Of a stretch of DNA of 60,633 bases, positions 8,627-17,058 are shown in pieces (positions within the stretch are counted from its first letter, which is position 1; the number at the start of each line of letters is the position of its first letter). Position numbers and translations under genes: made by a program. Source of the DNA: a bacterium. GTDB taxonomy: Bacteria; SAR324; XYD2-FULL-50-16. Under the pieces are notes generated by a model. The model was not told where the DNA came from. It ran no database searches and saw only the letters and a program-made list of their open reading frames with translations. The stretch covers positions 1 to 60,633 of the forward strand of contig JAJRZQ010000039.1 of the NCBI GenBank assembly GCA_024275165.1, given 5' to 3'.

Positions 8627-8655
8627 TTTCTGCTTTAGGATTTTTCACTTTCGAT

Positions 8656-8732
8656 GGGCCAGTAGCTCAGTTGGTTAGAGTACGTCCCTGATAAGGACGG
8701 GGTCGGTGGTTCGAGTCCACCCTGGCCCACCA
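8656..8732 (+). tRNA. tRNA-Ile (anticodon GAT)
   Basis: Cloverleaf with acceptor GGGCCAG/CTGGCCC, anticodon stem CGTCC/GGACG, loop CTGATAA, and encoded CCA. It is the first gene after a consensus promoter. In most bacteria this tRNA and the following tRNA-Ala lie between 16S and 23S rRNA genes; no rRNA is present here. Confidence 0.96.
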
Positions 8733-8741
8733 TCGCAAATC

Positions 8742-8817
8742 GGGGGATTAGCTCAGTTGGTAGAGCGCCTGCCTTGCAAGCAGGAGGTCAGCGGTTCGAC
8801 CCCGCTATCCTCCACCA
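8742..8817 (+). tRNA. tRNA-Ala (anticodon TGC)
   Basis: Acceptor GGGGGAT/ATCCTCC, anticodon stem CCTGC/GCAGG with loop CTTGCAA, T loop TTCGACC, and encoded CCA at 8815-8817. It lies 9 bases after tRNA-Ile. Confidence 0.96.
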
Positions 8818-8931
8818 TTCTTTTGTTATTCAAGGTGGCATGGGCGAGCCTGAAGCAAAGAATGTCTTGAATCCTGGGCAAAGCCGATTTCAGTTCGCGC
8901 AGAGAGCATAAGCGCAGAGCGGCCAACAAAT

Positions 8932-9003
8932 AGGCGCGTAGCTCAGTGGGAGAGCACTACCCCGACACGGTAGTGGTCGTCGGTTCAATCCCGACCGCGC
9001 CTA
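8932..9003 (+). tRNA. tRNA-Val (anticodon GAC)
   Basis: Acceptor AGGCGCG/CGCGCCT, D stem GCTC/GAGC, anticodon stem CTACC/GGTAG with loop CCGACAC, T loop TTCAATC. Unlike its neighbours it does not encode CCA. It ends 28 bases before infC, so it is probably processed from the leader of the infC transcript. Confidence 0.92.
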
Positions 9004-9031
9004 TAAAATTTAATTCCCGTTAGGAGGGAGC

Positions 9032-9592
9032 ATCGCAGTAAAACGAGGCAGACGGCCTAGACCCGCGCCGGAGAAAAAAGATACAACCAGGATCAATCAA
9101 GCGATTATCGCCCGACAGGTGCGAGTCATTGACGAAAGCGGTGAGCAGCTCGGAATCCTCTCCATTACAGAGGCCCTATCCGCCGCGAGAGAAAAAGCTT
9201 TAGACTTGGTAGAAATCAGCGGCAAGTCAGACCCTCCGGTTTGCCGCATTATGGATTACGGCAAGTTTAAATACCAAGCCAGTAAAAAACAACACGAGGC
9301 CAAAAAGAAACAGGTCGTCGTTAAAGTAAAAGAAATCAAGCTTCGGCCTAAAACCGAAGAGCATGATTTCAATTTTAAACTCAAACATGCCCGTGAGTTT
9401 TTAGAACAGGGTTGCAAAGTCAAGGTAACCGTTCAATTCCGTGGCAGAGAAATGGCTTACACCTATCTGGGCCTCGATCTTTTAAAAAAGTTTGAAGTCT
9501 CTACCGAAGATCTGGGCATCGTGGAAAGCCAACCGAAACATGAAGGGCGGATCGCCCAGATGATCCTCGCCCCTAAAAAGCAAAAGGCTTAA
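9032..9592 (+). CDS. infC: translation initiation factor IF-3, with ATC start codon
   Basis: IF-3 binds the 30S subunit and checks the start codon and initiator tRNA. The conserved N-domain (RINQAIIARQVRVIDESGEQ) and C-domain (KVKEIKLRPKTEEHDF, about residue 106) are present. A frame beginning at the GTG at 9119 would miss part of the N-domain. Extending upstream, an ATC codon at 9032 lies four bases after AGGAGG (9022-9027) and gives 186 residues, close to the family norm. Rare AUU or AUC starts are known for infC and let IF-3 repress its own translation. rpmI follows after 3 bases and then rplT. Confidence 0.93.
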   Translation: MAVKRGRRPRPAPEKKDTTRINQAIIARQVRVIDESGEQLGILSITEALSAAREKALDLVEISGKSDPPVCRIMDYGKFKYQASKKQHEAKKKQVVVKVKEIKLRPKTEEHDFNFKLKHAREFLEQGCKVKVTVQFRGREMAYTYLGLDLLKKFEVSTEDLGIVESQPKHEGRIAQMILAPKKQKA

Positions 9593-9595
9593 ACC

Positions 9596-9799
9596 ATGGC
9601 TGGTTATAAATTAAAAACAAAAAGTTCCGCAAAGCGCCGCTTCAAACTCACCGCCAACGGCAAGGTGAAACGAAAAAAGGCCAATCTGCGCCACATTTTA
9701 ACCAAGCACAACGCGAATTCTAAGCGTAAACTCAGAAAATCAGGTCTGATCTCTGAGGCGGATGCGCCCAACATTAAACGCATGCTGCCCTACGGCTAA
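9596..9799 (+). CDS. rpmI: 50S ribosomal protein L35
   Basis: 67 residues, full length. It has the conserved KLKTKSSAKRRFKLTANGKV start and the H-x3-KHNANSKRKLRK basic block. L35 is a late-assembly protein of the large subunit. It lies between infC and rplT, the standard order, with 3- and 24-base gaps. Confidence 0.98.
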   Translation: MAGYKLKTKSSAKRRFKLTANGKVKRKKANLRHILTKHNANSKRKLRKSGLISEADAPNIKRMLPYG

Positions 9800-9823
9800 G
9801 CGCGGTCAACCGAAGGTAATATT

Positions 9824-10177
9824 ATGGCTAGAATCAAAAGGGCGGTACACGCCCGCAAAAGAAAAAAAACACTATTTAAACTCGCCAAAGGCTTTCGCGG
9901 TGGACGCAGCCGCCTTTTGCGAACCGCTAAAGAGGCGGTTGATCGCGCCGGCGTATACGCTTATCGTGATCGAAAGGTCAAAAAACGCGAATTTCGTAAA
10001 CTTTGGATCTTGCGGATCAACGCGGCGGCTCGCCTTTGCGGCACCACCTACAGCCAGTTGATCAACAGCTTAAATAAAGCGGGTATCGTGATGGACCGCA
10101 AAGAGCTTGCTGATCTGGCTACCAATGACATGCCCGCCTTCGAGAGCATCGTCAAGCAAGCCCAAACCACGGCCTAG
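9824..10177 (+). CDS. rplT: 50S ribosomal protein L20
   Basis: 117 residues, full length. It has the basic N-terminal extension ([20 protein letters not shown]) and the conserved [21 protein letters not shown] segment. L20 is a primary 23S rRNA binder needed for early 50S assembly, and in many bacteria it represses its own operon. A terminator follows directly. Confidence 0.98.
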   Translation: MARIKRAVHARKRKKTLFKLAKGFRGGRSRLLRTAKEAVDRAGVYAYRDRKVKKREFRKLWILRINAAARLCGTTYSQLINSLNKAGIVMDRKELADLATNDMPAFESIVKQAQTTA

Positions 10178-10181
10178 ACCT

Positions 10182-10209
10182 AAAAAGCCCGGTTCATCCG
10201 GGCTTTTTT
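10182..10209 (+). terminator. Rho-independent terminator after rplT
   Basis: The stem AAAAAGCCCGG/CCGGGCTTTTT with loop TTCAT sits 4 bases after the rplT stop. Its A and T tails make it able to work in both directions, so it may also serve the minus-strand frame ending at 10208. Confidence 0.92.
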
Positions 10210-10432
10210 ATTCCTCCGGTTCTTTTTCCACTCCCTCTTGGCGGTGCTGGATTTCCCTTTCTAAATCTGTTACTTCCTTATTTAAAAGCAGAATTTCCAA
10301 TTCCAAGCGTTTTTTACGCCAATAAATTGGATTCGATCGCAATCGACCTTTTACCTTGATCACCCCTTCCACCACTTGCGCCAAGCGACGGAGTTGGTCT
10401 TGAATCTCTTTTTGACTGGGAAGTGACTTCAT
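10208..10432 (-). CDS. small coiled-coil hypothetical protein
   Basis: A frame of 74 residues from the ATG at 10432 (MKSLPSQKEI) is rich in Lys, Glu, Leu and Gln. Heptad-like patterning over residues 40-65 (LELEILLLNKEVTDLEREI) suggests a coiled coil. Its start codon overlaps the start of the oppositely directed gene at 10431, and its stop touches the rplT terminator. I see no strong ribosome-binding site and recognise no family. It could be a fortuitous frame. Confidence 0.4.
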   Translation of the reverse strand: MKSLPSQKEIQDQLRRLAQVVEGVIKVKGRLRSNPIYWRKKRLELEILLLNKEVTDLEREIQHRQEGVEKEPEE

Positions 10433-11582
10433 GGCGAAAAAAACCTGGGATGCGCAAAAGCGTTTTTTTAAATATAGCGAAAGCCTGCTTTCCCTACCAC
10501 CCCAAAAGAGCACAGCAGGGGTGCATATTCTTTTCAAGGCCCTCATTGATCTCTATTCAACTGAAAAAATAGCCTATTTTATCGGTGATCAGCAGATCAG
10601 TTTTTACAGGGGCAAGCCCGTCCAAACCCAGTCCAGTTTGCCGCAAGGCAATCCTGAGTTTCACTTTCCCACCCCCGAGGGGGAGCATCGTCTTTATCTG
10701 AGCGGCCCTCGCCCTAAGGGGAAGCAAAAAAAATACCTTGCCCTCCTCTTAGCTCTTTATCAACGCAATGCCTTGTCGAGCGCCGTGAGCGAGCCCCCCA
10801 AACAAGCTCAAACCCCTCAGCCCCCACACGCCAAAGAACAACCCCAAAAAACAGCCCCGTCGCAAGAAGAGCGGTCTCCGGCAAAGGAACAAGAAGAAAA
10901 AACCCGCTTCTTTTTGCGCCATCTCTTTGAAGAACTCCTCAGCCGGATCAGCCTATTTCAAGGCTGGTTGGCCCTGCAACCGCTACCCGAACCCAAGGGA
11001 CTCGTCAAAGAGGTGCAACCTTGTGAATTATTGAGCGCCAAACTCAAACACTTAAACGAGCTTTTCACGGCCCTCTCTCAAATCCAGACACGGCCTGAAC
11101 AGGTACAGCCAGACCCACCAACCCCCTTGCCCATGCTTTGTCATCAGGTGATCGAAGCCCTGCCGGAAAAAGAAGAGGGGAAAAACTTCGTTTTTGAACT
11201 GGCCGAGGAACTCAATCACCGACAGCTTACGGGGAACCGCTACGAGTTGACTCAAGGGATAAGCTTTTTACTCGATTGCTTCGTCCGCCTGCAAGAGTTG
11301 ATCGAACCCGATCAACCCCTCAAGTTGGCCTTTAGAGCCCCCCAAAAAGGAGTTTTTTGCCTCTATGTAACCCCCTTTATGTTACCCGAAGGGGCGGCCC
11401 ATTGGCTGGAAATACCGCCCAGTCTCTATGACAGCCTCGCTTATGGCTTTCAGTTGCCCAGCCTCTACCTGTACCTGGCAAACTGGTACTTGCGACGAAA
11501 CAAAGGCAAGCTGACCTTAACCCTCCAAAGCGGCGAACTCCTTGCCCAAATAGATTTTCGCTCCGCCCCAAAGACCAAATAA
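10431..11582 (+). CDS. uncharacterised protein with possible degenerate histidine-kinase core
   Basis: 383 residues, no signal peptide. An N-terminal domain (1-115) is followed by a Pro/Gln/Glu-rich linker (about 120-155). The C-terminal part has an alpha-helical stretch (LRHLFEELLSRISLFQGWL) placed like a dimerisation helix pair, then ELTQGISFLLDCFVRLQ. It ends YGFQLPSLYLYLANWYLRR followed by KGKLTLTL, resembling the last helix and strands of a GHKL ATPase. The glycine and asparagine boxes that bind ATP are missing. The resemblance is my inference; the protein matches no family I can name. Confidence 0.65.
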   Translation: MAKKTWDAQKRFFKYSESLLSLPPQKSTAGVHILFKALIDLYSTEKIAYFIGDQQISFYRGKPVQTQSSLPQGNPEFHFPTPEGEHRLYLSGPRPKGKQKKYLALLLALYQRNALSSAVSEPPKQAQTPQPPHAKEQPQKTAPSQEERSPAKEQEEKTRFFLRHLFEELLSRISLFQGWLALQPLPEPKGLVKEVQPCELLSAKLKHLNELFTALSQIQTRPEQVQPDPPTPLPMLCHQVIEALPEKEEGKNFVFELAEELNHRQLTGNRYELTQGISFLLDCFVRLQELIEPDQPLKLAFRAPQKGVFCLYVTPFMLPEGAAHWLEIPPSLYDSLAYGFQLPSLYLYLANWYLRRNKGKLTLTLQSGELLAQIDFRSAPKTK

Positions 11583-11661
11583 ACCCTCTTTTTACTCTTC
11601 AGGGATTGAAGCAAAAGGGAAAACCCCCTATGCTGACTCAAGTCTTTTAAGGAAAAATTTT

Positions 11662-12258
11662 ATGCTCATCGAAGAACTCGACCAAATCGCCCCCCTCCAA
11701 AGCCATCTGATTCACCTGTGGCACCAACAAGAAGCAAAAGCAGAGGGGATTGGCCTCTTAGGGCTGGTGGCGCAGCAAAACCTGATGAATTATTCCCTTT
11801 GGCATGAAGAGGATTTAGCGCGCGCGCCCAATGAGCCCGATTCGACTATTGCTCAGGTGAAGCGCAATATTGATGGGTTTAACCAACGGCGCAACGACCT
11901 GATCGAAAAACTGGATGAAGAGCTCATTCGCCTCTTGACGCAACAGGGGGCAAGCTTACCCAATCAAGCCCCGTTGAATTCAGAAACCCCTGGCAGCATG
12001 ATCGACCGGATGAGCATTCTCGCCTTGAAGGTTTATCATATGCAAGAACAAGCCGAGCGCCAGGATGCCGGTGAAGAGCACCGCTTCAAGGCAACGGAGA
12101 AACTGCGTATTTTACGCGTTCAAAGACAAGACCTCAACTCTTGTTTAAAAATCCTGCTCAATGAGGTACTGGCCCAGACAAGGCAGTTTAAGATTTACCG
12201 TCAATTTAAAATGTATAACGACCCCAGCCTCAACCCCAAAATCTACGGCACTCGGTGA
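11662..12258 (+). CDS. DUF4254 domain-containing protein
   Basis: 198 residues, nearly all one helical domain. The DUF4254 signature is clear: NYSLWHEEDLAR near residue 46, KRNIDGFNQRRNDLIEKLDE near 70-90, and a second pair of helices with MSILALKVYHM. The function of the family is unknown; in several bacteria it lies among cell-envelope and glycosyltransferase genes. An AAGGA site precedes the ATG. The stop codon overlaps the GTG start of the HAD phosphatase, so they are translationally coupled. Confidence 0.85.
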   Translation: MLIEELDQIAPLQSHLIHLWHQQEAKAEGIGLLGLVAQQNLMNYSLWHEEDLARAPNEPDSTIAQVKRNIDGFNQRRNDLIEKLDEELIRLLTQQGASLPNQAPLNSETPGSMIDRMSILALKVYHMQEQAERQDAGEEHRFKATEKLRILRVQRQDLNSCLKILLNEVLAQTRQFKIYRQFKMYNDPSLNPKIYGTR

Positions 12259-13052
12259 GCTATAAACTGATTTGCTTTGACCTTGACGGCACCCTGCTCC
12301 AGCAAGACTTTTCCTTACCTCCAGCCCATATCCATACCGTCAACAAGCTGCGCCAGCGGGGTTATCGGATTACCTTGGCAACGGGGCGCAGCAAAGACAG
12401 CGCGCAACCCTATATGGATCTGTTGGCAATCACCGAGCCCATGGTTTTTTCCAACGGCTCGGTACTCTATGACCCCATAAAAGATCACCGAAAAGTGCTG
12501 ACGGGCATCCCCCTCCTTTGGGCAAAACGGGTTATTGCCTTGGAAAAGGAACACCCCCTCTCTTTAAAGGCACACCTCGCAGATGGGAGCATCTTAAAAT
12601 CAAAAGACCTCCCCTGGCCCGATGAAGGGGTGCATTTCGTGGTGGGGACCATCACCTTAAACCTCTTAGAAAGCCTCACCCTGGATCCGATCAAAATCGT
12701 CCTCTTTGGCAGCGATCAGGAGATTCAAGATTTCCAAGCCGCTCTGGCCCCTCTTTTAACCGAGCCCGATTGCCCAATCCGTATGTTTCGCACCCATCAC
12801 CACTATGTAGAAATCACCAATAGCCATGTCTCCAAGGGAAGCGCCTTGAATAAATTACTCCCGCAAATGGGCTTAAAAAAAGAGGAAGTGGTTTGCGTGG
12901 GGGATCAGGAAAACGATTACGAGATGCTGCGGGATTTTGGCTTAGGAATCCGCGTAGGGGATGGCTGTGAACGCTTAAAAGAGGTGGCGACCTACCGTTT
13001 AGACAGCCCGGAACAAGAGGGAATCAAAGAACTTTTACGGCTTTTACCCTAA
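12255..13052 (+). CDS. HAD-IIB (Cof-type) hydrolase
   Basis: 265 residues. HAD phosphatases form a phospho-aspartyl intermediate and often remove phosphate from sugar phosphates or flavin precursors. Motif I is CFDLDGTLL (Asp near 9 and 11), motif II is LATGRS near 42, motif III is the Lys in SKGSALNKLL near 196, and motif IV is GDQENDYEML near 217. The C2B cap between motifs II and III identifies the Cof subgroup. The GTG start overlaps the DUF4254 stop. The exact substrate cannot be told. The 3' end overlaps the convergent kinase gene by 4 bases. Confidence 0.9.
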   Translation: MSYKLICFDLDGTLLQQDFSLPPAHIHTVNKLRQRGYRITLATGRSKDSAQPYMDLLAITEPMVFSNGSVLYDPIKDHRKVLTGIPLLWAKRVIALEKEHPLSLKAHLADGSILKSKDLPWPDEGVHFVVGTITLNLLESLTLDPIKIVLFGSDQEIQDFQAALAPLLTEPDCPIRMFRTHHHYVEITNSHVSKGSALNKLLPQMGLKKEEVVCVGDQENDYEMLRDFGLGIRVGDGCERLKEVATYRLDSPEQEGIKELLRLLP

Positions 13053-15094
13053 GCTTGGTGACCCCAATGGGCGAGTTTGTCGGCCAGTTCTTGAAGCTTT
13101 AAGGGCTTGTTCATGTAGTCGAGCATGCCCACGGCGTAACATTCCTGCTCTACTCCCGCGGTGGCATTGGCGGTAAGGGCAATGATCACGGGGTGCAATT
13201 TCATTTCGCCGGTAATCACCCTGGCGGCTTCGATTCCATCCATGTCCGGCATTTGCAGGTCCATGAGGATCAGGTTGTACTCTCCCTCTTTCATTTTTTC
13301 TACCGCCATGAACCCATTGTCGGCCAAGTCCGCCGCGTAACCGAGCTTCCCTAAAACCTTTAAGATCAATTTTTGGTTCATCTGGTTGTCTTCGGCCACC
13401 AAAATCCGGTAGGGAAAGCGTGCCGCGAAACTTGTATCCAAGGCAAAAACCTCTTTGCTGACGCTTTCTTCGTCAATCGCTGGGGCGGGAAGAAAAAAAA
13501 TCGCTTTTGTGCCATGATGGAGTCGGCTCTCCAAACGCAAATCCCCACCGAGCCTGCGGGCCAATTGACGACTTAAGGCGAGGCCGATGCCTAAGCCGTC
13601 GTGCTTTCTCGAAAAGCTCACATCCTTTTGGCTAAAGGCATGAAAATGAGATTCGATCTCCTTGGGCTCCATTCCGATTCCTTGATCCAGGATCTCGAAA
13701 TAGAGGAGGTCTTCTTGGTGCCAGGCTTTCAGGGTAATGGTTCCCCGCTCGCTGAATTTGACCGCGTTGTTGAGCAGGTTCCTTAAAATCTGGCCCACCC
13801 GCGCGGCGTCCGAAACGACTTGATCGGCCAAAAGCCCGGTCAGATCCATGTTCCAATCCACCCCTTTGCGGGTCGCGCTGAGAGATTCCTTGTTCCAAAT
13901 TTCTGTAACCAAAGCAGACACGGAAAGGGGTTTTTGGTTGAAGTTGAGCCGCACCCCAGACTCGATTTGGGTTAAATCCAATATATTGGCCACCAGATGA
14001 AACAGGGCTTCTCCGCTTTCCATCAAGTTTTGCAGGTGATCTTTTTGTTCCGGATTCAATTGGGTCTTTTCTAAGAGTTGCGCCATCCCCAAAACCCCGT
14101 TCAAGGGGGTGCGCAGTTCATGGCTCATGACACTCAAGAGGTTGGTTTTCGCCTTGGCCATGTTTTCGGCCTCTTCCTTCGCGCGAATCAAGGCTTCTTC
14201 TTCTTTCTTTTTTTGGGTAATATCCCGTATCACGAGGACGAGACCCAAAAGCTCATCTTCATCCAGGCGGTGCAAGGGGGAGGAATTCGCTTCCACCCAG
14301 ATTCCCTCTGGTTTGGCTTCGTTGCGGATAAAAATCTCGTCAAAACGAGCTTTTCGCACCCCTCCGGGGGCCAGAATGGGTAATTCTTCTAAGCTTAAGG
14401 GTTCGCCGTTTTCCGCCCCCCTTAACCCTAACCCCTCGGGCCAATCGGCTAAGTTTGTGGGAAGGGTTTTTAATCCGACGAGGCGATAAAAGGCGGGGTT
14501 CACATTAATCCATTGGCCCTCCGCGTTGATCACCGCCACGGCGTCGCTCATACTGGCGAGTACGGATTCTAAAATTCCCGTAGAAAAACTCAAGGCCCCC
14601 GAGGTTTGGGCCAGTTCTTCTTTGGTTAAATTTAAATTGCGTTGGGTGACCTCGAAATCTTTGGCTTTATCCGTGGTTTTAATGAGCTTATAGATCAAGA
14701 TATCTAAAAAAATCTTGTCCAAGAGCAAGATTAAATCTTGGTTGCCCCTGTTGCGAATGTCCGAGTTGGAGATGGTAAAAAGAGTCGAGGGGGCAGAAGC
14801 GATAACGGCTGCGCTGGTGGGGTTTTTACTGATCACGCTCATCTCGCCGATCAGGTCGCCTTGATTGCTGTAGCTTAAGATATGCTCGCCGCCGGCCCAA
14901 ACCGCGACTTGCCCCTCTAAAAGAAAGTAAACGGTGTCGTTTTGGGTGCCTTCATAGATAATCGTTTCCTCAGCGGCAAAATTGACCACCTTGCACATGC
15001 CGATCAGGGCGCTCAAGCGATCCTCTTCAAACTGAGCAAAGAGTTGGTTTTGCTTGAGTGCTTTTAGAATATCTGGTTTTCCAAATTTCGACAT
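13049..15094 (-). CDS. cNMP-binding / PAS hybrid sensor histidine kinase
   Basis: 681 residues, soluble. Domains in order: a cyclic-nucleotide-binding beta-roll (about 12-130, with EGTQNDTVYFLLEGQVAVWA), a PAS domain (about 180-300), HisKA with MSHELRTPLNGVLGMAQLL (His near 328), a HATPase with DQGIGM and GLGIGLALSRQLARRLGG, and a receiver domain with LMDLQMPDMDG (Asp near 605). It would sense a nucleotide or small ligand and pass phosphate to its own receiver. It lacks an HPt domain; the free HPt protein at 53850 is a possible partner. It starts 3 bases after lpxA and probably shares its transcript. Confidence 0.9.
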   Translation of the reverse strand: MSKFGKPDILKALKQNQLFAQFEEDRLSALIGMCKVVNFAAEETIIYEGTQNDTVYFLLEGQVAVWAGGEHILSYSNQGDLIGEMSVISKNPTSAAVIASAPSTLFTISNSDIRNRGNQDLILLLDKIFLDILIYKLIKTTDKAKDFEVTQRNLNLTKEELAQTSGALSFSTGILESVLASMSDAVAVINAEGQWINVNPAFYRLVGLKTLPTNLADWPEGLGLRGAENGEPLSLEELPILAPGGVRKARFDEIFIRNEAKPEGIWVEANSSPLHRLDEDELLGLVLVIRDITQKKKEEEALIRAKEEAENMAKAKTNLLSVMSHELRTPLNGVLGMAQLLEKTQLNPEQKDHLQNLMESGEALFHLVANILDLTQIESGVRLNFNQKPLSVSALVTEIWNKESLSATRKGVDWNMDLTGLLADQVVSDAARVGQILRNLLNNAVKFSERGTITLKAWHQEDLLYFEILDQGIGMEPKEIESHFHAFSQKDVSFSRKHDGLGIGLALSRQLARRLGGDLRLESRLHHGTKAIFFLPAPAIDEESVSKEVFALDTSFAARFPYRILVAEDNQMNQKLILKVLGKLGYAADLADNGFMAVEKMKEGEYNLILMDLQMPDMDGIEAARVITGEMKLHPVIIALTANATAGVEQECYAVGMLDYMNKPLKLQELADKLAHWGHQA

Positions 15095-15097
15095 CAG

Positions 15098-15877
15098 CTA
15101 TCCGCGTGTGATTAGGCCCCTTTTGGATGATTTTACAAAGTCGATAAAACGGTGATAAATCTCCGAGCCATTGGACAAGGTTTCCACTGCCGCCAGTGCT
15201 TTTGCAGGAATCAAGCCACTACAAAAGTAAGTATTGTAAATTTCTTGTATCCGTTCCACCTCCTCATTACCGAATCCCTGCCGTTTGAGGCCGATTACAT
15301 TAATGCCATAGGCCTTTCCCCGGCTTCCAGAACACATTAAATAGGGGGGGACATCTTGGTACATGGCCGACATCCCACCAATCATAGCATAATCCCCCAC
15401 CCGTGTGAATTGGTGATAGGCCGATAAGCCTCCGGTGACCACATGAGACCCGATTTTTACATGGCCGCCCAAGGTGGTGTTGTTGGCGAGCATGCAGTGA
15501 TCGCCCAGGCTCGTATCATGGGCGAAGTGGCAATAGACAAAGATTTGATTGTGATTGCCGATCTGAGTTAGGTACTCCTCTTTGCTGGTTCCGGTATGAA
15601 TGGAGACGAATTCTCGAATATCATTATCGTGACCGATCACCACCCGCCCGTTGTCATGCCGACAAGCCTTGTCTTGAGCCGGAAAGCCGATGGTCGAATA
15701 AGAGCCGATATAATTTCGTTCCCCGATCTGGGTTTTGCCCTTTAAGGTAACATTATTTTCAATCTTAGTCTCTTTGCCGACCTCGACTTCAGGCCCAATC
15801 ACCGCATAGGGGCCAATGGTCACGCCTTCTGCGAGCTTAGCGTGGGGGTCAACTAGTGCGGTAGGGTGAATTTGCAT
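15098..15877 (-). CDS. lpxA: acyl-[ACP]-UDP-N-acetylglucosamine O-acyltransferase
   Basis: 259 residues, full length. LpxA adds the first hydroxyacyl chain to UDP-GlcNAc in lipid A synthesis. It has the left-handed beta-helix of hexapeptide repeats (IHPTALVDPHAKLAEGVTIG), the catalytic His in FVYCHFAHDTSLGDHC (near 122), NNTTLGGHV, and the C-terminal helical domain with GLKRQGF. It lies 24 bases downstream of thiH rather than in the usual lpxD-fabZ-lpxA-lpxB cluster. It shows the cell has a lipid A outer membrane. Confidence 0.96.
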   Translation of the reverse strand: MQIHPTALVDPHAKLAEGVTIGPYAVIGPEVEVGKETKIENNVTLKGKTQIGERNYIGSYSTIGFPAQDKACRHDNGRVVIGHDNDIREFVSIHTGTSKEEYLTQIGNHNQIFVYCHFAHDTSLGDHCMLANNTTLGGHVKIGSHVVTGGLSAYHQFTRVGDYAMIGGMSAMYQDVPPYLMCSGSRGKAYGINVIGLKRQGFGNEEVERIQEIYNTYFCSGLIPAKALAAVETLSNGSEIYHRFIDFVKSSKRGLITRG

Positions 15878-15901
15878 GGTTCTTTGTTGAAAAAAAGAGG
15901 G

Positions 15902-17047
15902 TTAAGGCACGCCAAAATGAGGATCCCAATCCTTAAAAACCGCTTCCAAACCTTGGGCTTTCAGCATCTCGACTATTTCTCGCGGGCTCCGGTCGTCATG
16001 AATGGCAAATTGTTCCAGCTCGGCTTTGGGGGCGGCATAGCCGCCCGGCTCGGTACGGCTTCCGGCACTCATGTTGGTGACCCCCAACAAGGCGGCATGA
16101 TCCCTAAAATAGGGGCTTTCACGGGTGGATAAAGAGAGGTCTAAGTTTTCATCGAGTAGGCGATAGGCGGTAATGATTTGCACCAATTCTTTATCGTTGA
16201 CCGGGTGCTTTGGCTCTAAAATACCTTGGGCCGGGCGCAAGCGAGGAAAGGAGACCGAATAGCGGGTTTGCCAGTAGGTCTTTTTTAAATAATCCAGATG
16301 CAAGCCCACAAACCAAGAATCGGTACGCCAATCCTCCAGCCCCAACAAGGCCCCTAGCCCGATGCGGTGAATACCTGCCTTGCCTAAGCGGTCAGGGGTT
16401 TGCAGGCGGTAAAAGAAGTCGGCCTTACTGCCTCTAGGGTGATATTCCCGGTACCGAGGCCCGTAGGTTTCTTGATAGATCATCACCCCGTTCAACCCCT
16501 TTTGAATCAAGCTTTCATAGGCCTTTTGCCCCATGGGCTGAACCTCTAAAGAAAGCTGACTAAAATGAGGGCGCGCCCATTCCAAGGCTTGCAGCAAGTA
16601 CTCCAAGCCCGGCTTTTTCGCCATGTCCCCCGTGACCAACAGCACATGCTCATAGCCCCAGGGCTGGATGACTTCAAGCTCGCGCTCGACCTCTTTTTGC
16701 GTCAAGGTGAGGCGGGGTTGCTTGTTTTCTTTGCGAAAACCGCAATAGGTACAAGAGCTGGCGCAGACATTCGAAAGATAAAGCGGAATATATAACGAAA
16801 GGGTTTTGCCGAAGCGCTTTTGGGTCAGTTGCCGGCTGAGCTTGGCCATCTCTTCTAAATAGGGGGCCGCCGCAGGGCTCAACAGGGCCATGAAATCGTT
16901 TAGGTCGCGGTGGTCTTTATTTAAAGCGCGTTCTACATCCGAAGCGGTCTGGGCATAGATCGCCTCTTTGACTTGGGCAAAATCATGAGCCGCAAACTCG
17001 CTGCAAAAGTCGCCTTGAGAGGAGGCTTGCCCTTGGACTTGATTCAT
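15902..17047 (-). CDS. thiH: 2-iminoacetate synthase (tyrosine lyase)
   Basis: 381 residues. ThiH is a radical SAM enzyme that cleaves tyrosine to dehydroglycine and p-cresol, supplying the thiazole of thiamine in bacteria that lack ThiO. The CxxxCxxC cluster site is present in NVCASSCTYCGF (about 92-102), followed by QPWGYEHVLLVTGD and YQETYGPRYREYHP typical of ThiH. It is the fifth gene of the thiSCEGH operon, 11 bases after thiG. Confidence 0.96.
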   Translation of the reverse strand: MNQVQGQASSQGDFCSEFAAHDFAQVKEAIYAQTASDVERALNKDHRDLNDFMALLSPAAAPYLEEMAKLSRQLTQKRFGKTLSLYIPLYLSNVCASSCTYCGFRKENKQPRLTLTQKEVERELEVIQPWGYEHVLLVTGDMAKKPGLEYLLQALEWARPHFSQLSLEVQPMGQKAYESLIQKGLNGVMIYQETYGPRYREYHPRGSKADFFYRLQTPDRLGKAGIHRIGLGALLGLEDWRTDSWFVGLHLDYLKKTYWQTRYSVSFPRLRPAQGILEPKHPVNDKELVQIITAYRLLDENLDLSLSTRESPYFRDHAALLGVTNMSAGSRTEPGGYAAPKAELEQFAIHDDRSPREIVEMLKAQGLEAVFKDWDPHFGVP

Positions 17048-17058
17048 AGGGAGCTAAC

